DNA of 64,000 nucleotides. Source: Paraescarpia echinospica (Eukaryota > Annelida > Polychaeta > Sabellida > Siboglinidae). The notes under the pieces are model-generated. The model was not told the origin of the DNA. It worked only from the letters and a program-made list of their open reading frames with translations, and did no database searches. Shown here one piece after another: positions 1-11,462 of this stretch. The stretch is taken from the NCBI GenBank assembly GCA_020002185.1, contig CM034535.1:71965768-72029767 (forward strand), written 5' to 3'. Positions within the stretch are counted from its first letter, which is position 1, and each line of letters begins with the position of its first letter. Position numbers and translations under genes: made by a program.

Positions 1-78
1 CTCATTTGTGAAACATTAACATCCGTTTATCAAATTTCAGATACACACGTATCAGGGGTAGAACTTCAGCATTTATTT

Positions 79-612
79 TACTGGACAGCAGGACTAGTAA
101 AGACAAAAGTTTACTAGTCCGCCAAAAGGTTTACTAGTCCTGAAAATATCAAAACAACACAAATTTAAATTGCAACAAATGCGTCAGACGGTCCATGGTG
201 GCCGTTTTCAGCAGTTGAATGGCTCGGTGGGCAGTTGCAGTGTTTTTCCAGCTTGCGTTTTTCTGCTGGTTTTGCAACCCCAGTCAAGTAATGATACATC
301 GTGCATAAACGTAGACTAATAAAGCAATGTAGATGTAAACCGTATTCGAAAACCGTGCATTTGAAAATGACCACCAATTGCACTCATTAGCCCTACCCCT
401 CTACCAGATACGCTAAACCAAACAAAACTGTCATTTCAGAATTCGATGTCACACAACAGCCAATCAAAAGCACTGTTTCACTGTCGTCTCATTACGTAAA
501 GAATTAGTTTGTCAATGGTACGGATGGTGGCATCATGCAACATGCTGATTTTTACTAGACAGCCGGATTAGTTGGTAGGCGGATTTACTAGTCCGCCGTA
601 ATCTTTACTAGT
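79..612. repeat. pair of short direct repeats around an AT-rich spacer
   Basis: Positions 79-145 and 547-612 share the same arrangement: a TTTTACT(G/A)GACAGC start, then a TTTACTAGTCCGCC core, then another TTACTAGT. They lie in the same orientation about 400 bp apart. This could be a diverged tandem element or the ends of an old mobile element. No coding frame was recognised between them. Confidence 0.35.
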
Positions 613-616
613 GTTA

Positions 617-1935
617 AGAGTATTGCGTTGTAAATGCAAACATACTATGTCATTTGTTTATTTAAAAAACTGTTGAACTGTGTTGTTTATGACAATAGTG
701 TTTCAGTGTTGTGTGTGGCAGGTTTGATCCCTGCTGGGGTTCCATATCCAAACTCTACTGGTTGTGCACACACACTTATTCCATTCAATAACTTAAGCCG
801 TTTACAATAACTCCATCTAAGCCAAGTTAATTCCACTTAAACAACTATTGGAAATAGCACAGCAAATTAGCATGCCACATATAACATGGTAATGGCAGCT
901 AGGTAGGAAGAAATTTCAGAAGGCTGAGCTGACTCGGTCGTAGAAAGAAGGGTGGAACCCAAGTGGGATGAAAATGTAGGAATTCGTACAGAAGTAGAGT
1001 TTTAAATTCACAGAGAAAACCCATCCACAAGGGAGTATTTAAACCTGAAGAGGGCATGAATACAACACTTCACCCCGCAATATCGCCCATTTGTATATGT
1101 CATAGCACACCAACATGTGATTGAAATGTTGCCTATGTGCTATGCAGTGAAAATATGGCTGGAGGAAAGAGCAGTCTTACATGGTTTCAATGACTCAGCC
1201 GTGAAAACAAGGGTGGAACACAAATAACACAAGTGGGATGAAAATGTAGGAATTTGTATAGAAATAGTTTTAGATACCTGTATGTACCATATGACTTTTC
1301 CAACAATGTAAACAATATATTTGTGACTGAATCCTGTTAGAGTATTTTGTTGTAAATGCAGACATACTATGTCATTTGTTTGTTTCAAAAACTTTTGAAC
1401 TGTGTTGTTTATGACAATAGTGTTTCAGTGTTGTGTGTGGCAGGTTCAAACCTGCTGGTGTACTGTATCAATACACTACTGGCTGTGTGCACACACACTT
1501 ATTCCATTCAGTAACTTCAGCCGTTTACAATAACTCCATCTAAGCCAAGTTAATTCCATTTAAACAACAATTGGAAATAGCACAGCAAATTAGCATGCCA
1601 CATATAACATGGTAATGGCAGCTAGGTAGGAAGAAACTTCAGAAGGCTGAGCTGACTCAGTCGTGAAAACAAGGGTGGAACCCAAGTGGGATGAAAATGT
1701 AGGAATTTGTACAGAAGTTTTAAATTCACAGAGAAATCCACCAACAAGGGAGTATTTCAACCTGAAGAGGGCATGAATATAACATTTCACCCACAATGTC
1801 GCCCATTTGGATATATCATAGCACACCAACATGTGATGCAAATGTTGCCTATATGCTATGCAGTGAAAAGATGGCTGGAGGAAAGGAGCCATCTTGCATG
1901 GTTTCTACAGAAAGATGTCAGTAGGCGACCACATG
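617..1935. repeat. diverged tandem duplication of about 721 bp
   Basis: The segment starting at 617 (AGAGTATTGCGTTGTAAATG) recurs at 1338, and the stretch near 905-1175 recurs near 1625-1895 with scattered substitutions and small indels. The second copy ends near 1935. Both copies contain a 5-bp stem with a 6-7 nt loop (GCAGG/CCTGC) resembling a tRNA T-arm, which suggests an old tRNA-derived SINE component. No protein-coding frame is supported. Confidence 0.6.
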
Positions 1936-1939
1936 CTTA

Positions 1940-2430
1940 ATGTTCGACAACTACAACTGTACTCTATCTAGTATGAGAGGCTATTCTGCTGATACATATA
2001 TCTTCTGGGGTGTTTGCCAAGGATAGCTGCAGTACGCGGATGTGTACTGCTGTAATGGAATAGTCAATTTTGTAAGTTTTAAATGTGTAGTTGCTTTCAG
2101 AACTTTGGATAATACCAAACTGTTTTTATTAGGTACTTTTTTTGTTGGTTGTGCAATTTGAACTGACATGCTTCATACAGTATGGACGTTAATCACTAAT
2201 GTATTTTTGTGGATTTTAAAATAAATTAATCATGTATTTTGCAAGGTATATTTTGTCCTAACTTTATAGTTTCTAGGTTATCAGGGTTTTACTGTATCAT
2301 ATGAACACTTGCCATAACAAGATAACATTTTTGTAACAAATTTATTGACACATCTATAACCATATACACACATGTTGAATAATACTAGGCAGTGGTAATC
2401 CGTATGACAACAATATTTTCAGACAAACAT
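1940..2430. other. AT-rich non-coding stretch
   Basis: No gene, RNA or clear repeat was recognised. It separates the 721-bp duplication from the LINE endonuclease remnant. Confidence 0.4.
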
Positions 2431-2435
2431 GTGTA

Positions 2436-3239
2436 TTAAAACAGGCATATATTGTTCAGAAACGTATCAGATGAACGCGTTATAAGCAGGTCGATGGTAT
2501 GTCCGGCAACATGCGTCGGGACTTCCACGTGCCGAGTAAGATCTGCTGCATTTAGAATGTTTTGAAAGCGCTTAGTGTCATTGTCTGATGTATTGTCCAA
2601 GTGGAAGTTAAAATCACCTGCGATCAGCATGTTTGACGTATACATCGACATGGTGTCCAACAAATCACCAAATTCTAGGAGAAATTCCGCAGTTGTAAAG
2701 CCATTCTTGGAGTTTGGTGGGGGGCGATAGACGACAAGAAGACGAACAGACTGAGTGTCATTGCTGAGTTGTAGACACATTGATTCAAATGTCTTTGATT
2801 TCGGCATCTCGAGATATCGCGTAGTGAAGCCAGACTTGTAGACGACTGCAACACCACCACCGGTGCCGTACGTTCTCCGGACATGTCATAGTTGGTAACC
2901 AGCAGGTGCGATGCAACCAGTAGAGACTGAGTCATCAGCACTCAACCACGTCTCTGTGATGGCGAGTATGTCTAGGTCATTGTCCTCAATGAGGTCACAT
3001 ATCACGGTCGCTTTCCCCGCTTGCTTCGCGTCACACACCGATCTGGCATTCAACAAGCAGAAACACACTTGGCGTACAGATGGTATGTCACATACACTGT
3101 CGAGTCGAATCAAATTCGATGTGTAGGTTTCACATCTCACGATGACTGATGATGGGAAGCGATGAGTAATCAGAACAGGAATGGGTCTTTGGTTTGACCT
3201 CCCTGCCCTACACCCCCTATGAGTCTGCCGATTGTTCAC
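2436..3239 (-). pseudogene. CR1/Jockey-like LINE, endonuclease-only remnant
   Basis: Two minus-strand frames joined by a frameshift near 2880 give an AP-type endonuclease domain of a non-LTR retrotransposon. The upstream frame (2886-3239) has an LNARSV segment followed by ILAITETWL, the first catalytic block. The downstream frame (2436-2807) has VVYRPPPNS, the AGDFNFHLD block and a PTHVAGHTIDLLITR block. No reverse transcriptase follows, so the copy is cut at its 3' side near 2430. The block order and spacing resemble the LINE at 29590-30430. It nicks target DNA in active relatives; this copy is dead. Confidence 0.8.
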
Positions 3240-3900
3240 ATGTTCTAGTGGTCATAGTGGTGCCACACAAGCATCTATTGAAAGGTAGCATCCAGTAACA
3301 ATAGAACGTCCAATTCACAGTAGATCCAATCTATTGTATGTGATCATGCTGTGGCAGTGCATTGTTCTTGTTGTCGTTACGCCTGGTCAACCGGCTACAA
3401 TGTTGTGACACAGGTGCAGTTCACTATACTGGTACGCAATGCATATCAATTACAAAAATGGGCCAAGTGGCCCTGAAGTCCTTTGGACTAATACGTCTAT
3501 ATGTGACCCCGGCTGACCAAATGAGTGATAAGTCGGACAAGTTGTAACATTGTTTTCTTACATCCTTGTAAAGGTTTGGTAGGGTGCTTTACACGGTTTC
3601 CAAAAATATGACTGCTACAAAAATTTGCAAACTTATGAAGCATTGAACATGGTAGGGATCAAAAAGTGAAAATGAAGAAAACGGCTGTTGAAATTTTACA
3701 TTATATATGCAAATGGATTGCATGGAAATATTACATGCACAACATTCAAATGTGGCACACAGTATGTAATATGTATGTTATGTTGCAATGATACACTGGA
3801 AGTACAAATGTGCTGCTACAAAGACTTATCAAGTTATGCCAGATTATGTCTATGTGTAAAACTAAGAGGACATATTATTTGAGAGCAAAAGGTAGTTTGT
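3240..3900. other. unassigned AT-rich stretch
   Basis: Only short chance open frames are present. No motif was recognised. Confidence 0.35.
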
Positions 3901-3910
3901 TTGACACAGT

Positions 3911-4050
3911 TTAAAACCTACAGGCAACTGTCCAGTTTAACAGGGGTCTAGTGGCTTAATGCTGTCTCTTGACACAAGCTACTGCCAGTGATCAATTACA
4001 GATTAGTCACAGTTTCCATCAAACAATAGCAGGCAGAGAATCTTAGCTCC
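3911..4050. repeat. dispersed repeat, related to 6118-6240
   Basis: A GGCAACTGTCCAGTTTAACA core, an AACAGGGGTC block and a later GATCAATTA-CAGATTAGTC block match the start of the repeat at 6118-6240 with about one change in five. The family is unknown. Confidence 0.45.
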
Positions 4051-4289
4051 ACAGCTGGGTGTAATACACAACCAAAGCCACCACTGATTCATGGTCAAGT
4101 AGATTAGCTCAATGCACCAACTAAAACAATACACAACACTGTGAGTGACAGTGTCCAGAGTGAGGCCTAAGCAGTGTCCTCATTGCTGAATAGATCAATT
4201 AAACCTGCCAAGTGGGTGACATTCTGTGTTCATTAATCCTTAGTGATTGTTAAGAACACCAGACTGACCACATACCTAAACAAAGCGAA

Positions 4290-4503
4290 TAGGTGAAGAA
4301 CAGGCAGTGTTCAAAAAGGAGTATTGGTTGAATTGTATTTGTCTCAACACAAAAGGCTTTATTGTGCCTTTATCGATTATAAGAAAGCATTTGATTTAGT
4401 AGATCAGTCCTCCCTGTGGTCTAAGATAATTTCATACGGTATTAATGGTATTGTGTTGAAAGTTGTATACAACATATACAAAAATGGATCAGCTGGACTG
4501 TGA
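4290..4503 (+). pseudogene. LINE reverse transcriptase fragment (motif A)
   Basis: A plus-strand frame reads VLVELYLSQHK, then RLYCAFIDYKKAFDLVD, the motif A region of a non-LTR reverse transcriptase with its catalytic Asp. It ends at a TGA near 4501. Just upstream, GEEQAVFKKE in another frame resembles the conserved GF block that normally lies tens of residues earlier, so an internal deletion probably joined the two. No other RT motif remains. Confidence 0.7.
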
Positions 4504-5650
4504 TAGACCGTTTGAAATTGAAGCCTTTGTAAAACTTTTGTCTCGACTTCACCGAAGGCGGTGTCCTGCTGTCAGAACATCAAAGGTGTTACTCACCTAA
4601 CTTACAAATATATAGGGAGCTAATGGAGAGGCCCATCTTAATCCATAGCACTACAAAATGAAGTATCTGAAAGTCACACTTCATATACTGAGTGACACAT
4701 CTCGTACTGTCTCTCTGCACTGTCGCAATGTCCAACAGTTTCCTATCACAACCCTTGTGTACAATATACCAAAGCTATATATTTCTAACACCACAACATA
4801 TGTATTATCATTGGATAGGTAATTGAATAATCTTTCAGATGAATGCAACTTGTAGCAGCAGAAAATGAAGCATACAAAAGTTACACAGCAAACAATGACA
4901 TGCATTCTCAAAATGTGATTCATTCAAAAATTAGTGCTATATAATAGTAGTTTGTCAAAATGTAAACAAACTCAAAGACAGTTGCAGCTTACTGTCCACC
5001 AAGCAGTAGCAGAGCAGTTTTATAATAATTATAATCCACAAGTTAAGTGGCAGTGATCTTCCTTTTATCATTCATGTGATGTTTATTGTGAGCAGGGCGG
5101 ACAAATGGTTATCATACGCAGACAGGTACAGAAAGAAACTGAAATTTTCTATAAAAAGAACACGTTTGCCTATCAATGGCATGTATTTCCTATTGTTGCT
5201 GTTTCTGCCGGGCAGAAACAGTTTCTGCCCGGCATAAATCAAACAACCCTGTAGGTAATTATTAATCAAATGTTTTTTGGTGAATCATAGTTACAGATCA
5301 TTAAGGGTTATGATGGAAGTAAAATGTTTACACGTTTACTGTTCACTGAAAAAAAACAGCTCCACAGAACTAATTATAGTTATTGTTAAGATGTTTAACC
5401 TAGTTCCATTATCTGACATTGTGTCAACAGATTGATGTATTGGGATCATTAAGCCTATATAATTATTATATAAACATAGCAGCAGACACTGGGACAGTGT
5501 GACTGCTGCCTGGCTAAATGGATGCAATGGTGCTTTGAAGTTAGTTCTTCTGCCAACTATCCTTTTCACACAAGGCTATAGGTTTAGTAGCTGCCAGCAC
5601 ACTACTGAGCCTAAACTACCATGCAGGTGTGAAAAACGTGCTGATGTATT
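4504..5650. other. AT-rich non-coding stretch with one strong hairpin
   Basis: No gene was recognised. Positions 5199-5221 form an 11-bp inverted repeat with a single central base (arm CTGTTTCTGCC), followed directly by another partial copy of the arm. Confidence 0.4.
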
Positions 5651-5654
5651 TGAA

Positions 5655-5725
5655 CTTGACAGTGTTCAGATAGGGATATTGGTTGAATTGTATTTGTCTT
5701 GACACAAAAGGCTTTATTGTGCCTT
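5655..5725 (+). pseudogene. second scrap of the 4290-4503 LINE RT
   Basis: The frame GILVELYLS, a stop, then HKRLYCA matches 4312-4370 almost base for base, but homology ends right after GCCTTA. It is either a second insertion or a local duplication of the fragment 1.3 kb upstream. Confidence 0.55.
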
Positions 5726-5922
5726 AACTATGTCAACTCTTCTAATGGTTGACATTTGGTTGTTTCAGGTGTCAACTATATTGTGAACCTGTAATTATTA
5801 GTCTATATTGATACAATTGATTTACACAGTACCATGTCTACACAAGGCATGGCAAGCGTAAACAGAACAGTAGAATGCATTTTATATAAATAAAGCGTAG
5901 GATATTTCACTCTATAGATGTC

Positions 5923-5996
5923 CAGAATATTAATTTTCTATGTTTGTCACCTACAGGTGACAGAATATTAATTTTCTATGTTTGTCACCTACAGGT
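5923..5996. repeat. 38-bp direct tandem duplication
   Basis: CAGAATATTAATTTTCTATG followed by TTTGTCACCTACAGGT occurs twice head to tail (5923-5960, 5961-5996) with no difference seen, so it is a recent duplication. Confidence 0.85.
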
Positions 5997-6117
5997 TTCT
6001 ACAGACAATACATCTTTAACCAATAGACACCAAAGTCACACCATTTTATAATAAACAAATGAACATCAAAATAAATACAACTTGCAATTATAGAAAATCA
6101 ATAGTTTTGAAGATACA

Positions 6118-6672
6118 GTTTAAAAGTGTTAGGCAACTGTTCAGTCTAACAGGGGTCAAGTGTCTGCTCTGCCTGGGTGATGTGACCAATTAAAGAATAG
6201 TTAAGGTCTCAATGGAACAGTAGCACTAGGCTGCAGAGTTTAGTCACATTGCTGACTTTGTGGCACATTAAACAAAAACTACTGTTGGGGGTGGTCTCAA
6301 GGACCCTTCTCAAAACCACATCACTAGATAATGTAAAACGTTTGCACTTTGGGGGCCCCTTAGGTGCCCTTAAAATGATTCAATCAAATACATATTTCTT
6401 GTATATAGTGGCAGCACCCTAAGATATATCTATGCAAAATTAGAAAAAAAGTTGCTGAACAGTTTTTGAAAAAAAAATTGGCCAAATGTTACATTTTTAC
6501 AAGTTTTGGGGTCCTTGGAGGCCCTAGGGAGCCCTTGAAATGCAGTGTCCTAATATGTCTATGCAAAATTAGAGAAAAAGTTGCTGAACGGATTCTGAGA
6601 TACGGCAGCTAAAGGCAGACGGCGGACGCAGAGTGATGGCAATAGTCCCTTGGACCTTCGGCCAAAGGACTA
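6118..6672. repeat. dispersed repeat, copy 1, with hairpin end
   Basis: From 6185 onward it matches 7293-7788: CACATTAAACAAAA, TGTTGGGGGTGGTCTCAAGG, GGGGGCCCCTTAG, GTTGCTGAACGG, GAGATACGGCAGCTAA and a terminal GGCAATAGTCCCTTGGAC block. The end folds as a hairpin (AGTCC-CTTGG against CCAAAGGACT). The 'GTTGCTGAAC' block occurs twice within the copy, from an internal duplication. It is probably a SINE or LINE 3' end; no coding frame was seen. Confidence 0.6.
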
Positions 6673-6675
6673 ATA

Positions 6676-7292
6676 AAAAACTACTGAAGATATTTCAATT
6701 TAAAGCTCAAGTCCAGTGGAATCCAAAAAGGTACAAAACTCAATTTCACAATTTTTCAACTGTGGCAGGCCATATATGTAAAGCTTGAACATGTTCCTTT
6801 GAAAGGCTTGTAAATGATCCTCTACAAAGTTTATAAGGGGTCCTATGTGAAGTTGGGATATATTTGCTACAACAAAAACTGGTATGTCAATATTTGATGT
6901 GGTCCTGACATGGTAAGAATGTATAATAATAGAACAGCCTTCGTTTTTGTAAGGTGTCAATCTCACTAATGGTCTTACAGGAATGTTGAACTTGGCACAT
7001 ACCAAGTTCAAGAGGAGTTGGATCTGGCATGGGTTGGATCTAACATGGGTTGGATCTGGCATGATTTGGATCTCCCATGCAAGTAGTTGGATTGCTCATC
7101 AGTTGGATCTGGCGTGACTTGGATCTATCATGAGTTGGATTTGTCATGACGTGGATCTCTCATGATTTGGATCTGACATGGGCTGGGTCTGGGATAAGTT
7201 AGATTTGTCATCAGTTGGATCTGACAGGACTTGGATTTGTTATGAAATGGATCTCTCATGAGTTTGATCTGTCATGAGTTGGATCTATCTAT
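6676..7292 (+). repeat. isolated fragment of the composite satellite (no exon, no 36-bp array)
   Basis: It begins AAAAACTACTGAAGATATTT, as segment F does in the main arrays. Then come a reduced 23-bp block, the unique segment C with the inverted repeat around 6990-7015, and about 17 copies of the 16-bp GTTGGATCT repeat. It stops at 7292. The exon and the 36-bp array are missing. The fragment lies exactly between two direct copies of an unrelated repeat (6185-6672 and 7293-7788). Confidence 0.8.
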
Positions 7293-7790
7293 CAATTAAA
7301 GATTAGTCAAGGTCTCAATGGACTGGGCTGTAGAGATTATTCACACTGCTGACTTTGTGGCACATTAAACAAAATCTAGTGTTGGGGGTGGTCTCAAGGG
7401 CCCTTCTCAAAACCACATCACTAGATAATGTAAAACATTTGCAATTTGGGGGCCCCTTAGAATGATTCAATCAAATACAGATTTCTTGTATATAGTGGCA
7501 GCACCCTAAGATACATCTATGCAAAATTAGAAAAAAAGTTGCTGAACAGTTTTAGAAAAAATAGGCCAAATGTTACATTTTTACCAGTTTTGCGGTCCTT
7601 GGAGGCCCTAGGGAGCCCTTAAAATGATTCAATCAAATACAGATTTCTCGTGCATAGTGGCAGTGCCCGAAGATGTCTATGCAAAATGACAGAAAAAGTT
7701 GCTGAACGGTTTCTGAGATACGGCAGCTAACGGCGGACGGAGGACGAAGAGTGATGGCAATAGTCCCTTGGACTTTCGGCCAAAGGTCTA
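7293..7790. repeat. dispersed repeat, copy 2
   Basis: Same block order as 6185-6672, ending in GGCAATAGTCCCTTGGAC and a hairpin end at about 7760-7790. It differs by substitutions and small deletions, for example loss of part of the GCCCTT-AAAATGATTC segment. Confidence 0.6.
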
Positions 7791-7799
7791 AAAATGCTA

Positions 7800-9350
7800 A
7801 AATGTCATTAAGTACTTGTTAAATTGGCGCAGTCCACCTTCGACCCGAGACATTCATAAAAACAACTCTAAAATTGCACTGCTGTTCCACAGTTAAAAAC
7901 AGGTAAAAATGTAAAATATCCACGAGCTTGTTTTGGTGCAGCCACATAGAGGCGCGACACAATCAACCCTAAATACAAATTTTAAAAGACAGTGTTACAG
8001 AATGTCAGATGTTTGAAACAAGTTCAATTTAGGGAATAACAAAATAATGTTCTCATTGACGAAACAGTGTGTTTCTTTATATCAAAATAAATAATGCACA
8101 AGTTACTATTGATAGTATATATATTTGAATCGTGTGAACTTTGCTTGTTACCCCAATATGAAAAAAAATCCAACATTACCCACCTGAATGTAGATCTACA
8201 CACCATAAAGTGTTTTCATCTTGGAACCAATGAGCATCTAGTTTTCACCAGGTCAGATATCCACAGGTAGACGAGCATGTCAATAAATCTTTAAATACTT
8301 TACTACTTAAACCTAATGTTTCATGCTTTTGACATTTTCATTATAACATACTGGCATCTAAAATATAAGGCAACAATGGTGTATTTTAAACGTATATATC
8401 ATTAAACCACACATGGTTCATCCAACTCTACAAAAGCAGGCATGGGATATGTGAAATGTTGCACTTTCTAATGAAATACATCACAAGATTTCTTTCCCCT
8501 TCAACTCTGTTTCTGTGTGGAAAAATATTCAATATTTGTAGTTGGCATATTTGACATATGCGCTCAATAAATACTTTGTATTAGACCATCACTTTTGTTG
8601 GCATGATCATTACCTTATCACTCCATCATATCAACATTGCTTTGTGAATCTGACCTTCAAAATTCAAGGACAACAATTTACTGCTAGAAAATGTGTACAA
8701 ATCAAATTACAAACAATTCATATCTACAGGCTAATGGTACAATTCATTCAGATATTATTTAACCTCCTGTTTCGCATAGACCTGATCTACACATTTCATA
8801 TCACTGTAGTTACACACAAGTTTACATTGTCTAGATGCTGTTTGCAACATTAAAAATACAGCGGGTGTTTCTCTTTGGTTGACTTGGCTATGCTGCCCAA
8901 GTCAATATCTACTCTTCAGCATTACATATTACAGCATCAGGCCTAGCAGAACCAACCAACCAATACTCCAACATCTACCTTCCTGTTGCATAGGCATTCA
9001 CCTTCGTGACATTTCGTTTGCCACTTCTCACGATTTACAATACTTAATAATTTCATCAGTCATATAATAGATCTTTTTATTATACACATTTTCCAACCAG
9101 ATGACAACAAAACTTCTTTTGTTTCAAATATCAACCAGGTGAATAAACTTTCTTGTTCTTGTTGTTGTGTTAATAAGTTTTAAATCAAGCATCAACCAGC
9201 TGAAATATATAATTTTAATTGGTTACATTTATGTTAATAAAACTAATAAAGTTGACATAATAATGTTTTATTTAAGAAAATACTGCCTGCAACACTAGCC
9301 CCAAAACATATAGAAACAAGAACAATTTAGAGAGATATATACAATGTAGA
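7800..9350. other. AT-rich non-coding stretch
   Basis: Short open frames only (for example 8542-8853 plus), without recognisable domains or coding-like composition. No RNA gene was found. Confidence 0.35.
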
Positions 9351-9359
9351 AGTTCGAGT

Positions 9360-9690
9360 TTGTTGGTTTTGAGTAGCACGAAGATACATTGCAGGAACTG
9401 GACGGTCGCAGCAATGAGGGGTGTCAGGGCGCCATGACATACCCCGACCGCGACAGCAGTGATGTCAAGGGGTCCCTTGCCCTGGATGTACAGGTTGCTG
9501 ACACAAACCTCCTGCATCTTCTCGTGCTGGCCAAATGTCATGCTGTCCAGGTTAGGCGCGCCGCCTCAAGCATAACAACAACTGTCAACCCTCTGGCAAC
9601 ACTGGTCAAACACGCTACAGTTAACCTATCCACACGTGACCTGTTGCCTAGCAAAACCTCTGTCAAGTCATCAGAAAACATGTGGTGGTA
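9360..9690. other. GC-rich island with open frames on both strands, unidentified
   Basis: This stretch is clearly richer in G+C than its neighbours. It is open on plus (part of 9389-9916) and on minus in two frames (9272-9541 and 9538-9750). The minus frame 9272-9541 reads as a plausible peptide with hydrophobic segments, such as AVGVCHGALTPLIAATVQF. No family was recognised and no splice pair could be argued, so it may be a decayed exon or an old mobile element. Confidence 0.2.
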
Positions 9691-10219
9691 TCGGACATTC
9701 CATTTGAATATTTTGTTGAAATTCTGGTCACAAGTGTTTCTTAATGGCAAAAAGAAAAGGCAAAGTTTCTATATTGACAACTGCATGTGGGAATGTTTCA
9801 TTTGTGAGATGTCATGCAGCAATAGCAACGTAATTCACAGATATATAACCATTAACAACAATGTTGGCAAAGCAAAGCTTGACGGAGGTCAGGTAAAAAA
9901 TTCAATTGTGATGTAAGCAAAACCGCGATGTAGTGGATACATCAATTATTACACAAACTAACAAAAATACTGTTCCACCAGAAGGGATCACTTGGTCACT
10001 TGCATTTTCATGGTTAGGTAAGAAACCAAGTGCTTAGTTGGGTATTTTGTGTGCATCATGGCGCTACCCTCATAGACGCAAGAGACGGTTTCAAGACGTA
10101 TTTATATAAGATATTTGATGAAGATTGCGTAACTTTGGACAGTTGTATGCAATGCCATGGATGTTTTCTATAACTGTTACTTGCTACATTTTTAAGTACA
10201 AGATATTTGTGAAACTTAC

Positions 10220-10352
10220 CAATATACAAGTTGCCGCGTGTGTTCAGCAGAAGTAATACCACTCCAGATTCTCCCTTTACAAAGCTGAATCCGCTGATCT
10301 CAAGACTTCCTTTCCTCCCAGTTCTGAAGTCAACAACTTCATCCATATTCAT
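10220..10352 (-). CDS. possible first exon, weakly FLYWCH-like
   Basis: An ATG at 10352 (minus strand) opens a 44-codon frame that runs to a consensus-like donor, GTAAGT, at 10219-10214. The peptide contains RTGRKGSLEISGFSFVKG, resembling the start of a FLYWCH zinc-finger domain (basic turn, then G-aromatic-F), but the later Cys and His ligands are not encoded here and no downstream exon was found. The frame continues into the putative intron to a stop at 10056. It could equally be chance or a fragment of a mobile element. Confidence 0.25.
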
Positions 10353-10359
10353 CTACTCA

Positions 10360-11460
10360 TACTACAGCTAATATAAGAAATACCTGGGTTTTATTTTTAA
10401 ACTGAAAAAAATGCTTTAAAATTCATATCGGTTAAAGTATGATCTATAAATTAGCTATTAATATGATAAAAAATCAGTATGTTTAAATGTTGGGAATCTT
10501 GCATCACCATTTTCTAACTGGAGTCTTCAGTTGCCACCATTTTGCACATAACAGATATTCAAACCTATTTTGTTTTATTAAAATAAATGACACATCACTG
10601 GAGTCAAACTACGGGAAAACAGAATAAATGATGAGAAGTAATAATTTGTAAAGATTGCTAAGGACTGTTAAAATATATAGTAACAACATTGGTGTCAATG
10701 TATTCATTAACTGGATTTAACTTATTATTATCTTAGCTTAGTCTGATTGGTTTAAAATTAAACTCATTTACTTAATTTAACTAGACTTTTCTTATACATT
10801 TTATATTGGCACCATCTTTGAGCTGGTTTAAATCCAGATATACTGTGCATTATAAAATGCCTAATTTATTATATATGAAATATAATATTGTTTATGGCTC
10901 CAAGATTCCATTAGACTACAAAAAATAAACTTACTTTGTTTAAACATTTGCTCCAAAGTTTATTTCTTGCTGCTTAATTTACTATTTAATTACATATGTG
11001 ACTGCACTGGCGTGACGCGCTATGTACATAATATATAGCAACCATTGTAGCACATTTATCTAGGTGCATATACTTGTAGCAGACTATGTTCTCTTTAATG
11101 TGTATCTAGTTTAATTCAAATAACAATTCTTTGACTATCATATAGTGAAAATGCCACAAACACTACATTGTTCTGGAGAATAAATAGTTCTATGTCAAGG
11201 TTCATAACCGATCAATATCCTAAACACTTTATACATGACCTGCGCACAGCAAACCAGGTATTAAGTCGCACAGGTCTATTTTGAACACAAACCAAGAATA
11301 ACTATGTAAGTCATGTTCCATCAATTTCAAGATTTTGGCATAAATGCATACTTTATAATCTCATATTCCAATGTCCAGTTTATTTTCCTTGACAAGTAAT
11401 CCCAAACTAATAAAATACATGCACATATGAACCCATCTTTTATAAATCCATATCAGTCAA
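10360..11460. other. AT-rich non-coding stretch
   Basis: Low-complexity AT-rich DNA with no coding frame, RNA or clear repeat. It ends where the first satellite block begins. Confidence 0.4.
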
Positions 11461-11462
11461 AA

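Noticed and set aside
715..750. A genuine tRNA gene
   Set aside because: Only a T-arm-like stem is present; no acceptor, D or anticodon arm could be folded around it.
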